From positions 1 to 64,000 of the forward strand of contig JAAWDX010000014.1 of assembly GCA_022794035.1 (NCBI GenBank): a stretch of 64,000 nucleotides of DNA, in the 5' to 3' direction. The DNA is from Lachnospiraceae bacterium. Its GTDB lineage: Bacteria; Bacillota; Clostridia; Lachnospirales; Bianqueaceae. Below, in pieces: positions 56,118 to 64,000 of this stretch (positions are counted from its first letter, which is position 1; every line of letters starts with the position of its first letter). The notes under the pieces are model-generated. The model was not told the DNA's origin, searched no databases, and was given only the letters and a program-made list of their open reading frames with translations. A program made the position numbers and the translations under genes.

Positions 56118-59100
56118 TAGTCAAGCACTTCTTCTAAGGTTTGAATCAGCTTGTCAATATCAATCGGCTTTGCAATGTGCCCATTCATACCAGATTGCAG
56201 AGCGGCCTGCTTATCCTCATCAAAAGCATTGGCCGTCATCGCCAAAATGGGAATGGAGGCGAGAGCCGGATCTTCTAGCTTCCGGATCGCAATCGTGGCT
56301 TCATAGCCATTCATGACCGGCATCTGCACATCCATCAGGATTAGCTGATAATAGCCGGGCTGCGAAGCCTTCAGCATATCCACCGCAATTTGGCCATTGG
56401 CAGCCGTCTCTACTGAAAATCCGGCCTCCTCCAAAATGGCCTGCGCAATCTCCAGATTCAGATCATTATCATCGGTCAGGAGAATGCGTCCGCTATGATT
56501 TCCGATTTGCAGTGGAGAAGCCGGCTCTGCATTTTGATCCTGATGAAGGACCGACTGCAGGCAGCTTTTCAGCTCTGAAAGAAACAGTGGCTTGCTGCAG
56601 AAAGCATTAACGCCCGCCTGCCGTGCCTCTTCTTCAATATCAGACCAGTCATAGGCCGTCAGAACGATAATAGGGACCTCATCGCCTATCTCCTGACGGA
56701 TGCGCCGGGCGACCTCGATGCCATTCATATCGGGCAGGAGCCAGTCGATAATATACACAAAATAGCGATCGTCCCGCATACTGGCCTGACGGGTGCGCAG
56801 CACAGCCTCCTTGCCGGAAAGAGTCCATTCCGCACGCAGGCCGATCTGGTGCAGCATCCAGGACACACTGTCGCAGGTATTAAAATCATCATCTACCACC
56901 AAGGCACGCAGCCCCTTGAGCTCGGGAATGATACGCGGTTCTTTTTCGCCGCCATGAAGGCGGAAGGTGAGGGAAACGATACATTCTGTACCAAATCCCT
57001 GTTTACTTTTAATTTCGATGGATCCATTCATCATATCGATGATATTTTTCGTGATGGCCATGCCAAGACCAGTCCCTTGAATGCCGCTGATCGTCGAATT
57101 ACGTTCGCGCTCAAAGGGTTCGAAGATATGAGAAATAAACTGCTCGCTCATTCCAATGCCAGTATCCTTGACATGGAACTCATAGCTGGCATACCCGGCC
57201 GGAGCGCCTGCCTTTTCAATGACCTTTACGCTCACCATACCGCCGGCGGCTGTATATTTGATGGAATTGCTTAAAAGGTTTAAAAGAACCTGATTGAGGC
57301 GCAGGCGGTCACAGCAGATGTCCTCATTCTGGACATCAACAGCATCCATGTACAGGTCCAGCTGCTTGGCGTGGATATCCGCCTGGATGATGTTATGAAG
57401 ACCGTGCAGAATATCGGGCAGGCTGCAGGGCTCCTCCTTGAGGTGGATCTTGCCGCTTTCAATGCGGCTCATATCCAGAATATCGTTGATCAGGCTCAGC
57501 AGATGATTCCCGGAGGTCATGATTTTTTTGAGGTATTCCTCCACCTGATTGCGCTGCTCGATATGGGTGATCGCAAGCGTTGTAAAGCCGATGATGGCAT
57601 TCATAGGCGTGCGGATATCGTGGGACATATTGGAAAGGAAGGTGCTCTTAGCCTTGCTGGCACGGTTAGCCTGCACAAGAGCATCCTCCAGCAGAGCCTG
57701 CTTCTCTCTTTCCTTATGCATTTCCTCATCGATGCTGCGGCAGCCTAGAACAATGCCATGATTCATATCCCAACTTCCAGAGCGAACAGCCTTCAATTGA
57801 AAATAGCGGATCTCGCCGCAGCAGGTCGTACGGTAATTGATATGACAGATTGTTTTTTCAGAAAGCTCCTTTTCAAGCCAAGAGCGAGAAGTAGCTTCCT
57901 GCATGAAGGCTTTATCTTCTTCATGTACGGCCGTATCTATGTAGCGCTTCATACAGTCTTCGAGGATTAAATTGCCTGAAAAGATATCATTCAGAATATT
58001 GTTTTTACAATCGTTAATTCGCAGTGCCTCGCCATGACCAGTGTCCAGATCAAAGAAGCAAACCAGACTGTATTCGGTGCTGAGGGCATGGATGAGCTCC
58101 ATCTGACGCCGTTTATCTTCAGAGCGCACCTGCTCCTCGCGGAGTTTTTGGTCGGTGTAATCTAAGAGATAGCGCTGATAGAAAAGCTCACCATTTTTCT
58201 CGATGATTTTGATATTGCCCATGACATGCAGGATCTTGCCATCGGCATGCTTTACGCGGTATTCCACGCTGACACTATCGCCTACATTTTTAAGTGCGCT
58301 GATGCTTTCCTGCAGACGTGCTTGATCTTCGGGCAGAACAGAGGAGGCCACCATGTGAAAGCCGCTTTGGACAAGCGCCTCTTGTGAGGCATAGCCCAGA
58401 ATACGCAGCGCGGCCTTATTGACGCTGATAATGTGGGAGCCGTCAAGGGAATGGCACATAACACCGCAGTCCATGGTCGTAAAAAGAAGCTCCAGCGTTT
58501 GATTCTTTTGCAGCAGCTCCTGTGCATAGGCGCGTTCCTTGGTGATGTCGATCGCGACGCCTACCGTGCCCATGACGCTGCCATCAAGATCATACAAAGG
58601 AGATTTGTAAGCGGTAAGCAATTTCATCCCCTCGCCAGTTTGGATCGTTTCTTCAGAGACGAAGGTTTTCTTGCTTTCCATGACAATGCGCTCGGATTCG
58701 ATGCAGGCAGGATCATCCTGTTCTACATCCCAGATATAGGCATGCCGGCGGCCCTGCACCTGCTGCTTGGTTTTGCCGACCGTTTGGCAAAAGCTATCAT
58801 TTACTTTTTCATGGACACCATCTTTGTCCTTGTACCAGATCAAATTCGGGACGCTGTTGATGGTTGACTCCAAAAATTGATTGGTCTCCCACGCATTTTT
58901 GCAGAAGCGATAATGCTGCTGCCATTTAGAAAAACGAAACTGAAGCTCTGCCTCAGACATAGGAAAAAACCAGATATCGGTAATATCTGGCAGATATTCT
59001 GTCAGCTGAGGAAGCTGCTGTTTTTCTGCTAATATAATAAGATCTGCCCCGTCATTTTTGGATGCAATCAGCAGACGAATGGTTTCGGCCGCATTGAGCT

Positions 59101-59269
59101 GCCTGAAGTCTGCCAGAATGACATCCGCATTTTGCGCCAGCGGCGCCTCGGCTTGGCTGCTTTGGAAAAATTCATGTGTAAAAGCTTCAAGGGGAGGCAT
59201 TTCTTGGAGTATCTGAAATAACTCTGGCTGCTGGCTGATGCAATAAAACCGTGTATGACAATGATACAT
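56117..59269 (-). CDS. Hybrid sensor histidine kinase with PAS domains and two receivers
   Basis: 1050 residues from the ATG at 59269 (GGGAGGA upstream). In order: an N-terminal receiver-like region without clear active site (about 1-115), a PAS domain (FLESTINSVPNLIWYKDKDG), a second PAS (CGVMCHSLDGSHI), and a third sensory region with CFFDLDTGHG. Then come HisKA (SNMSHDIRTPMNAI), HATPase (NLLSNSIKYT, TGIGMS, GTGLGMAI), a first receiver (LVVDDDF, IIDWLLPDMNG) and a second receiver (LLTDDND, LILMDVQMPVMNG). No membrane helix is evident, so it is cytoplasmic. It lacks an output domain and must pass phosphate onward. It is divergent from a secreted glucanase across a shared palindrome. Confidence 0.92.
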   Translation of the reverse strand: MYHCHTRFYCISQQPELFQILQEMPPLEAFTHEFFQSSQAEAPLAQNADVILADFRQLNAAETIRLLIASKNDGADLIILAEKQQLPQLTEYLPDITDIWFFPMSEAELQFRFSKWQQHYRFCKNAWETNQFLESTINSVPNLIWYKDKDGVHEKVNDSFCQTVGKTKQQVQGRRHAYIWDVEQDDPACIESERIVMESKKTFVSEETIQTGEGMKLLTAYKSPLYDLDGSVMGTVGVAIDITKERAYAQELLQKNQTLELLFTTMDCGVMCHSLDGSHIISVNKAALRILGYASQEALVQSGFHMVASSVLPEDQARLQESISALKNVGDSVSVEYRVKHADGKILHVMGNIKIIEKNGELFYQRYLLDYTDQKLREEQVRSEDKRRQMELIHALSTEYSLVCFFDLDTGHGEALRINDCKNNILNDIFSGNLILEDCMKRYIDTAVHEEDKAFMQEATSRSWLEKELSEKTICHINYRTTCCGEIRYFQLKAVRSGSWDMNHGIVLGCRSIDEEMHKEREKQALLEDALVQANRASKAKSTFLSNMSHDIRTPMNAIIGFTTLAITHIEQRNQVEEYLKKIMTSGNHLLSLINDILDMSRIESGKIHLKEEPCSLPDILHGLHNIIQADIHAKQLDLYMDAVDVQNEDICCDRLRLNQVLLNLLSNSIKYTAAGGMVSVKVIEKAGAPAGYASYEFHVKDTGIGMSEQFISHIFEPFERERNSTISGIQGTGLGMAITKNIIDMMNGSIEIKSKQGFGTECIVSLTFRLHGGEKEPRIIPELKGLRALVVDDDFNTCDSVSWMLHQIGLRAEWTLSGKEAVLRTRQASMRDDRYFVYIIDWLLPDMNGIEVARRIRQEIGDEVPIIVLTAYDWSDIEEEARQAGVNAFCSKPLFLSELKSCLQSVLHQDQNAEPASPLQIGNHSGRILLTDDNDLNLEIAQAILEEAGFSVETAANGQIAVDMLKASQPGYYQLILMDVQMPVMNGYEATIAIRKLEDPALASIPILAMTANAFDEDKQAALQSGMNGHIAKPIDIDKLIQTLEEVLD

Positions 59270-59313
59270 AGGGTTCCTCCCAGAGTGAGTTGTAAAAGTA
59301 TTCAATATATTTC

Positions 59314-59342
59314 ATTTTAGCAATTCCCGGAATAGATGTCAA
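59314..59342 (-). promoter_or_regulatory. Promoter of the hybrid kinase gene
   Basis: On the - strand, TTGACA (59337-59342), a 17-bp spacer, TAAAAT (59314-59319). Its -35 is the left half of a 16-bp palindrome shared with the + promoter. Confidence 0.8.
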
Positions 59343-59346
59343 TGCA

Positions 59347-59375
59347 TTGACAAGTCCTTTTTAAATCGATATGAT
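59347..59375 (+). promoter_or_regulatory. Promoter of the GH5 glucanase gene
   Basis: TTGACA (59347-59352), a 17-bp spacer, TATGAT (59370-59375). The -35 is the right half of the perfect palindrome TGTCAATG-CATTGACA (59337-59352), so a protein bound there could control both divergent genes. Confidence 0.8.
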
Positions 59376-59401
59376 GGAGAAAAAGTTGTAAGGAGTATTG
59401 T

Positions 59402-60499
59402 ATGAGCGTATATAAAATGAGGCTGCTTTGGATTTGCATGAGTCTGTGTATGCTGGCAGGGTGCGGCGCAGGCCGCAACGAGGAAAGTGTGAAGGAGATA
59501 GAGCCATCGTCCGAGAGGATGAAGGAGGAGTCTGCGGAGGTTTCGGTTTGGGCAAGAGAGGAAAGCGTGCAGACGGTGGAAAGCAATAACGGTTCGGACA
59601 GGGCGCTGCATGTTGAGGGGAGCCAGCTGGTGAATGCAGAGGGCGAGCCGGTGCAGCTAAAAGGGATTAGCACACATGGGTTGGCGTGGTTTCCGGAGTA
59701 TGTGAATGAGGCGTGCTTTCGGCAGCTGAAGGAGGAGTGGCAGGCAGATGTCATCCGGCTGGCGATGTACACGGCTGAATATGGCGGCTATTGCAGCGGC
59801 GGGGATCAGGCGGCGCTGAAGGAGCTTGTGAAAAAGGGAGTAGAGTATGCGACGGACCTGGATCTGTATGTGATCATTGACTGGCATATTTTGTCGGATG
59901 GCAATCCGAATCTATATGTAGAGGAGGCGAAAGCTTTCTTTGCAGAAATGGCAGCCTTATATACCGAAAATGATCATGTGCTGTATGAAATATGCAATGA
60001 GCCTAATGGCGGCACCACATGGGAGGAGATTAAGGCGTATGCTGCTGAGGTCATTCCGGTGATTCGGGCGCAGGATGCAGAAGGAATCATCATTGTGGGG
60101 ACGCCTAACTGGTCACAGTTTGTCGGAGAGGCCGCCGCAGATCCGATTGCCGGATATGATAATATTATGTATGCGCTGCATTTTTATGCGGCGACGCATA
60201 CGGATGAGCTGCGGCATGCCATGACGGAGGCTGTGGCGATGGGGCTGCCTGTTTTTGTGACGGAATACGGAATCTGTGATGCCAGCGGCAGCGGTGCGAT
60301 CGATGAGCAGCAGGCGAATCAGTGGGTAGAAGCGATGGATGCCAGCGGTGTGAGCTATGTGGCATGGAATTTATCTAATAAAAATGAGACCAGTGCGATG
60401 ATCGATAGCGGCTGCAGTAAAACCTCTGGGTTTGCCAGAGAGGATCTGAGCCCATCGGGCAGATGGGTGTATGATATGCTGCAGCAGGGTAATAAATAG
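59402..60499 (+). CDS. Secreted GH5-family endoglucanase lipoprotein
   Basis: 365 residues, AAGGAG before the ATG. Signal peptide with lipobox MLAGC (Cys21), a Glu/Ser-rich linker (about 25-65), then a GH5 TIM barrel: VQLKGISTHGLAWFP, VIIDWHIL, the acid/base Glu200 in EICNEPNG and the nucleophile Glu288 in VFVTEYGI. The layout is that of GH5_2 cellulases acting on beta-1,4-glucans. Anchored outside the cell, it would cut glucans for import. It is divergent from the hybrid kinase, which may sense the same sugars. Confidence 0.92.
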   Translation: MSVYKMRLLWICMSLCMLAGCGAGRNEESVKEIEPSSERMKEESAEVSVWAREESVQTVESNNGSDRALHVEGSQLVNAEGEPVQLKGISTHGLAWFPEYVNEACFRQLKEEWQADVIRLAMYTAEYGGYCSGGDQAALKELVKKGVEYATDLDLYVIIDWHILSDGNPNLYVEEAKAFFAEMAALYTENDHVLYEICNEPNGGTTWEEIKAYAAEVIPVIRAQDAEGIIIVGTPNWSQFVGEAAADPIAGYDNIMYALHFYAATHTDELRHAMTEAVAMGLPVFVTEYGICDASGSGAIDEQQANQWVEAMDASGVSYVAWNLSNKNETSAMIDSGCSKTSGFAREDLSPSGRWVYDMLQQGNK

Positions 60500-60513
60500 G
60501 GCTTATAAACAAA

Positions 60514-60537
60514 AGAACCGCCTAAATTGGCGGTTCT
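60514..60537 (-). terminator. Terminator of the FxLYD lipoprotein gene
   Basis: Stem AGAACCGCC/GGCGGTTCT (60514-60522 with 60529-60537), 6-nt loop, followed by TTTTG on the - strand. Stem and flanks are nearly identical to the tRNA-Gly terminator at 62347-62370. Confidence 0.8.
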
Positions 60538-60561
60538 CATAAAGAGTGGGAGCAAGTATAA

Positions 60562-61806
60562 TTACCAGTATTGAACAAGGGTTATAACTTTATCATAGTC
60601 TGGCATGACATGAGAAGAAGTGCTCATGCTGAAGGGAAGGCTAGAGTCTTTGGGAATATTATCAAGATACTGAGTTTGACCTGCTACGATGCGGTCTTCT
60701 TTATAAAAAATAGTGCAAATCGCTACGCTGCCAGAATCTTTGCCGGAATTATTTTTTACTTCTCCAAGAATAGTATAATTTGAATAATTTCCCAGAGTTA
60801 TCGAAACATTAGAGACTTCGAACAGATCATTTGTGGGGATAACGTTACTTTCAGCTTGTTTGTATTCAGCGTCTTGATTTGTTAGTACGCATTCGATCTT
60901 TGCCGCAGGTTTTCCGCTGTTATTTTGAGTTAAGCTATTATAGGCAAGTGTATCGCCAGGGTTTGCTCTGAAGGTAACAACTTGTTCGGTAGCAACTAAG
61001 TTTCCGTCTGCATCACGAAAAGTCACATTGATTGAAGGATATTCAAGATATTGATCTTTGGTATTATTTTTGATTACAAGGGTGTAGTATATGTATTCAT
61101 CACCTTCATAAAATCCGGCATCAACAGAAAAACGGGAGGTCTCTGCGGTAGAGGCTGAATCTGATTCCGAATCCTTAGAATTATCAGGGGAACTGTCTGA
61201 ATGAGAGTCCTGAGTTAAAAGCCCCAGTTTACTATTTGATGACTCTATAGCCCGAGTGTATGTATTAAAGGTATCAGAAAACGAATTAACATCTCCGGAA
61301 GGATCTGTAACCAGTCTATAGTAGTTATCAAAATTAGTATATAAGGTATCATACTCATTTTTGATTGTGGAAGCAGCCGAGTTGGTACCGATGTCGATTT
61401 GGATGATTTCTTTGTATTGATTACAAATCGTAGTATAATTTTGCACAACCTCATCACGAGATACATTACCCTTATCGAGCAGCCAATTAAAGGCGCTGTC
61501 TACCATAGAGGAATAGTCCATAGTTCCATTGACATTGTTTAATGCATTCCAATAATTATATTCATATTGCCCCAGGTTAGAAAGTAAGATCGCTGTTTCT
61601 TCAATAGCTTGGCGGGATTCCTCGACAAGCTTGGTATAAGCGCTTATATCAAATTCGTTTTCTGGCGGAAGAGAGGATTCAGCGGTAAGGGAGGATTCTA
61701 TTATGCTATTGCTGTCAGCCTCAGGATTGTTTGAAGTGCAGGCTGTAAAGGAAAAAAGTAGAGCTAAAATAAGAGTACAAATAGTAAGTTTTTTAAATTG
61801 AGTCAT
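60562..61806 (-). CDS. Secreted lipoprotein with C-terminal FxLYD-like domains
   Basis: 414 residues from the ATG at 61806 (AGGAG 9 bp upstream). Signal peptide with lipobox FTAC (Cys23), a Ser-rich linker, and a helical segment (about 55-185: VEESRQAIEETAILLSNLGQY...) that may be coiled coil. A Ser/Asp-rich stretch leads to two beta-rich domains with EYPSINVTFRDADGNLVATE and FEVSNVSITLGNYSNYTILGEVKNNS, of the FxLYD type. Probably an envelope-associated protein; no partner is evident. Confidence 0.75.
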   Translation of the reverse strand: MTQFKKLTICTLILALLFSFTACTSNNPEADSNSIIESSLTAESSLPPENEFDISAYTKLVEESRQAIEETAILLSNLGQYEYNYWNALNNVNGTMDYSSMVDSAFNWLLDKGNVSRDEVVQNYTTICNQYKEIIQIDIGTNSAASTIKNEYDTLYTNFDNYYRLVTDPSGDVNSFSDTFNTYTRAIESSNSKLGLLTQDSHSDSSPDNSKDSESDSASTAETSRFSVDAGFYEGDEYIYYTLVIKNNTKDQYLEYPSINVTFRDADGNLVATEQVVTFRANPGDTLAYNSLTQNNSGKPAAKIECVLTNQDAEYKQAESNVIPTNDLFEVSNVSITLGNYSNYTILGEVKNNSGKDSGSVAICTIFYKEDRIVAGQTQYLDNIPKDSSLPFSMSTSSHVMPDYDKVITLVQYW

Positions 61807-62029
61807 AGTCATAATCTCCTAAAGTGATATTGGCCTAAAATAAAGTGCCTCCTTTGTTGGTAGTTAATTTTGGCCAGAAACTAACCTTTTCATATTTGAT
61901 GTATATTATAAAATGAAAGTTAGATAAATAGGGAAAATTAAAGCGTTATTTATTATCGTGCGTATATCGGATATAGATATAAAGATCAAGGCATTAGATT
62001 AAATGTTTTAGTTATTCCCTTAAAATAAA

Positions 62030-62103
62030 TCAGATCTCAAGGTCTTGGAGAAAGCGCCTGCCAATGAAATTGGAGATACCCTTCCTCTGTTCTTGAGATC
62101 TGA
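62030..62103. repeat. Inverted repeat TCAGATCTCAA / TTGAGATCTGA
   Basis: Perfect 11-bp arms (62030-62040 and 62093-62103) enclose 52 bp. The spacing suits a tiny MITE-like element or a structured RNA; no coding potential. Confidence 0.7.
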
Positions 62104-62187
62104 TAACAGCTTATATCTAACCATTTAAAATGTCAAGTAAAAAAGTTTTTATTTGGAGCCGAGGAGGCATCAATAAGATTACAAATA

Positions 62188-62256
62188 AACGGCATTTCCA
62201 ATAGCAATATGGATCAGAGCATTACTGCTCACGCCCAATCTACTGGAAATGCCGTT
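62188..62256. repeat. Inverted repeat AACGGCATTTCCA / TGGAAATGCCGTT
   Basis: Perfect 13-bp arms (62188-62200 and 62244-62256) enclose 43 bp containing an inner CAGAGC/GCTC pairing. No T tract follows, so it is not a standard terminator. Confidence 0.7.
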
Positions 62257-62346
62257 ATTAAAGAGTATACAGATTGAGGATAGAAAAGTCAATTAAAATT
62301 TATTGAGAATGCTTCTTTAGAAGTAACATTCGATCAGAACAACAAA

Positions 62347-62370
62347 AGAACCGCCCCAACCGGCGGTTCT
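62347..62370 (-). terminator. Terminator of the tRNA-Gly gene
   Basis: Stem AGAACCGCC/GGCGGTTCT (62347-62355 with 62362-62370), 6-nt loop, followed by TTTTG on the - strand, 10 bp past the tRNA 3' end. Confidence 0.85.
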
Positions 62371-62380
62371 CATACAAAAA

Positions 62381-62450
62381 GCAGGGTACGGGAGTCGAAC
62401 CCGCCTATCCGGCTTGGGAAGCCGGCGTACTACCGATGTACTAACCCTGC
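62381..62450 (-). tRNA. tRNA-Gly(CCC)
   Basis: Full cloverleaf on the - strand: acceptor GCAGGGT paired with ACCCTGC, a D arm with GGTAGTAC, anticodon stem CCGGC/GCCGG with loop TTCCCAA (anticodon CCC), and T arm GCGGGTTCGACTCCCGT. CCA is not encoded. Promoter at 62466-62494 and terminator at 62347-62370. Confidence 0.95.
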
Positions 62451-62465
62451 GTTTGAAACACATCC

Positions 62466-62494
62466 ATTATACATCGTTCACAGATAAAACGCAA
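62466..62494 (-). promoter_or_regulatory. tRNA-Gly promoter
   Basis: On the - strand, TTGCGT (62489-62494), a 17-bp spacer, TATAAT (62466-62471), 15 bp before the tRNA. Confidence 0.75.
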
Positions 62495-62520
62495 GGCCTA
62501 TTTTAAAATCAGACTTTAGG

Positions 62521-63858
62521 TTACGGGGTCAGCCGATTAGGACCGCGGAAAATAAACATTGCATCCTTAATCGTAAGTCCCAGAAGCAGCATGGTCAGAC
62601 GGTCGATACCCAGGCCAAAGCCGCCGTGCGGCGGGCAGCCATATTTAAAAAACTCCAGATAGAATTTCACATCCTTAGCCAGACCCTTTTCCTCCGCCTG
62701 TTTTTTGAGAATTTCATAGCGGTGCTCGCGCTGAGCACCTGTTGTGATCTCTACGCCGCGCCAAATCAGATCATATCCCTGTGGTACGCCGTTTTCGTCC
62801 CGCATATGATAAAAAGCTCTTTTCTCCGCATCATAATCAGTTACAAACAAAAACTCATGTCCGTAATGCTTTTTTACCCAGTCAAAGCTGAGCCGTTCCG
62901 CCTCTGTAGTCAGATCGCCCTTTTCAGCATCGTCAGGGGTATAGCCAAAATCCTGTGCTAGGCCTTCGTACAGCTCTTTCAATGTCACCACAGGGAACGG
63001 CGCATCAGGCACGATCACCTCAGTGCCAAAGGCCTCGCGGATCTGATCGCCGTATTGGCTTTGGACCGCTTTCAAACCAGCAGTCAGGAGCGCCTCCTCC
63101 AGCTTCATAACATCCCGGAAGGAGTTAATATAGCTAAACTCCAGGTCAAATCCCGTAAATTCAGTTGTATGCTTACTGGTATAGGATTTCTCAGCGCGGA
63201 ACACAGGACCCACCTCAAAGATGCGCTCAAATCCCGCCGCCATAGCCATCTGCTTATAGAACTGCGGACTCTGTGCAAGATAAGCGCTGCGGTCAAAGTA
63301 CTTCACTTCAAAAACATCCGAGCCGCTCTCACTGGCTGTGCCGATCAGCTTAGGCGTATGAATCTCAATAAAATGGGCATCCAAAAGATATTGCCGCATG
63401 GCGGCGACCAAGGCCGTCTGTACCTGAAACAGCAGCTGGTTCTCAGAGGTCCGCAGGTCGATCCAGCGATAATCGATGCGCTGGTCAATGCTTGAGCGTT
63501 CCACCGCCTTTTTCTTTTTCGTTGCCGGAATCTCCTGACGGATAATCGGCAGCGCCTCAGCAAGGCTTTCGATATGAACATCGCTCGGAATCATCTCAAT
63601 GCCGCCCATCTTTACATACTCATTCTCTGCTGCTGTGCCCCAGACCGTCAGTACCGAATCATTGGTCACATGCTCCAGACGCTCAGCCAGCGCCGGATTT
63701 TGTTCCTTCTCCAGCGTCACCTGCAGCTTCCCGGTGATATCCTTCAAAACAATAAAAATCATCGACTTGCTGTTGCGGATAGTATCCACAAAGCCTTGTA
63801 GCTTTACTTTACATCCAAGATGATTTTTAATATCCTTTATATATACGCGATCGTCCAT
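62521..63858 (-). CDS. aspS: Archaeal-type (probably non-discriminating) aspartyl-tRNA synthetase
   Basis: 445 residues, GGAGG before the ATG. The N-terminal OB-fold anticodon domain (about 1-105) is followed by a class II core: TPKLIGTASESGSDVFEVKYFDRSAYLAQSPQ, motif 2 region EVGPVFRAEKSYTSKHTTEFTGFD, and motif 3 GGFGLGIDRLTMLLLGL, ending RGPNRLTP. It lacks the roughly 120-residue GAD insert of bacterial AspRS (about 590 residues), so it belongs to the archaeal/eukaryotic type. Such enzymes often charge both tRNA-Asp and tRNA-Asn, the latter being amidated by GatCAB. Distinction from AsnRS rests on overall resemblance and is fairly secure. Confidence 0.85.
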   Translation of the reverse strand: MDDRVYIKDIKNHLGCKVKLQGFVDTIRNSKSMIFIVLKDITGKLQVTLEKEQNPALAERLEHVTNDSVLTVWGTAAENEYVKMGGIEMIPSDVHIESLAEALPIIRQEIPATKKKKAVERSSIDQRIDYRWIDLRTSENQLLFQVQTALVAAMRQYLLDAHFIEIHTPKLIGTASESGSDVFEVKYFDRSAYLAQSPQFYKQMAMAAGFERIFEVGPVFRAEKSYTSKHTTEFTGFDLEFSYINSFRDVMKLEEALLTAGLKAVQSQYGDQIREAFGTEVIVPDAPFPVVTLKELYEGLAQDFGYTPDDAEKGDLTTEAERLSFDWVKKHYGHEFLFVTDYDAEKRAFYHMRDENGVPQGYDLIWRGVEITTGAQREHRYEILKKQAEEKGLAKDVKFYLEFFKYGCPPHGGFGLGIDRLTMLLLGLTIKDAMFIFRGPNRLTP

Positions 63859-64000
63859 ACCAAACAGCCTCCATTTTTAAATTGTCATTACTGTAGCACG
63901 TTTCAGCGCAAAAATCAATTCACAAATCATGCACCAGCAGAAGAAGACATCAAGGAAGGCGGTCATACTCCACACTATCAACCAAAATACGGTATCCCAC

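Larger units (their letters stand above)
61807..62340. other. Intergenic region with two long-range dyads
   Basis: About 530 bp without a gene between the FxLYD lipoprotein and the tRNA-Gly terminator. Apart from the lipoprotein promoter region and the dyads at 62030-62103 and 62188-62256, nothing is recognised. The sequence is AT-rich at 61880-62030. Confidence 0.7.

Noticed and set aside
62521-63858. Asparaginyl-tRNA synthetase
   Set aside because: The sequence around motif 2 and the SESGSDVFEVKYF block fits archaeal AspRS better than AsnRS, though the two families are related.

Overview
The window looks like a chromosome segment from an anaerobic gut-type Clostridia (Lachnospiraceae-like Firmicute). 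The reasons are strong AGGAGG-type ribosome binding sites, a type III glutamine synthetase beside a short type I enzyme with an ANTAR regulator, the DapL route to diaminopimelate, a two-gene ABC exporter, a Cys-rich beta-propeller-type lipoprotein, and an archaeal-type aspartyl-tRNA synthetase without the bacterial GAD insert. Genus and species cannot be read from the sequence alone.

Layout. 1-255: 55-bp tandem repeats and a terminator. 256-3812 (-): heterodimeric ABC exporter. 4015-7123 (+): Gfo/Idh/MocA (GH109-like) oxidoreductase and a phosphohexomutase, separated by a repeat-rich spacer. 7248-12769 (+): TetR regulator with a MacB-like ABC transporter, a GNAT acetyltransferase, an uncharacterised nucleotidyltransferase-like gene, a Mor-type small HTH protein and a MerR/TipA-type regulator. 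12828-15160 (-): zinc-ribbon membrane protein, KDPG aldolase and KDG kinase.

15245-28796 is the nitrogen block. A type III glutamine synthetase (glnN, -) is divergent from a seven-gene + operon: type I glnA, ANTAR antiterminator, carA, a carB-dapF fusion, pyrG, dapL and purF. Both divergent transcripts start at near-consensus promoters. Each begins with a hairpin whose AxxGxx hexaloop is the type bound by ANTAR proteins, and the hairpin overlaps an intrinsic terminator. The operon joins glutamine synthesis to three glutamine-consuming amidotransferases (CarA, PyrG, PurF) and to the two consecutive steps giving meso-diaminopimelate (DapL, DapF). DapF is translated as the C-terminal domain of the carbamoyl-phosphate synthase large chain, which is the most unusual feature of the window.

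28845-36105 (+): AAA ATPase, OmpR-type regulator, histidine kinase, lipoprotein and ABC-2 transporter; a terminator hairpin buries the lipoprotein's ribosome binding site. 36274-51556 is an AT-richer accessory and defence region. It holds an HTH/AAA/PD-(D/E)XK protein and a type I restriction operon: hsdM, a nucleoside-deoxyribosyltransferase/TIR-like gene, hsdS, a frameshifted spare specificity half, a HEPN-like gene and hsdR. hsdS carries TAEL repeats and a GACA tetranucleotide tract. After these come an IS remnant, a PD-(D/E)XK/SEC-C protein, a DUF5677-like protein, and KilA-N and recombinase fragments, bracketed by tRNA 3'-end remnants.

51949-63858: an isoprenylcysteine-methyltransferase-like/serine-hydrolase fusion, a radical SAM protein, a Schlafen/AlbA-type regulator, a large hybrid sensor kinase divergent from a secreted GH5 glucanase across a palindromic shared -35 region, an FxLYD-type lipoprotein, tRNA-Gly(CCC), and archaeal-type AspRS.
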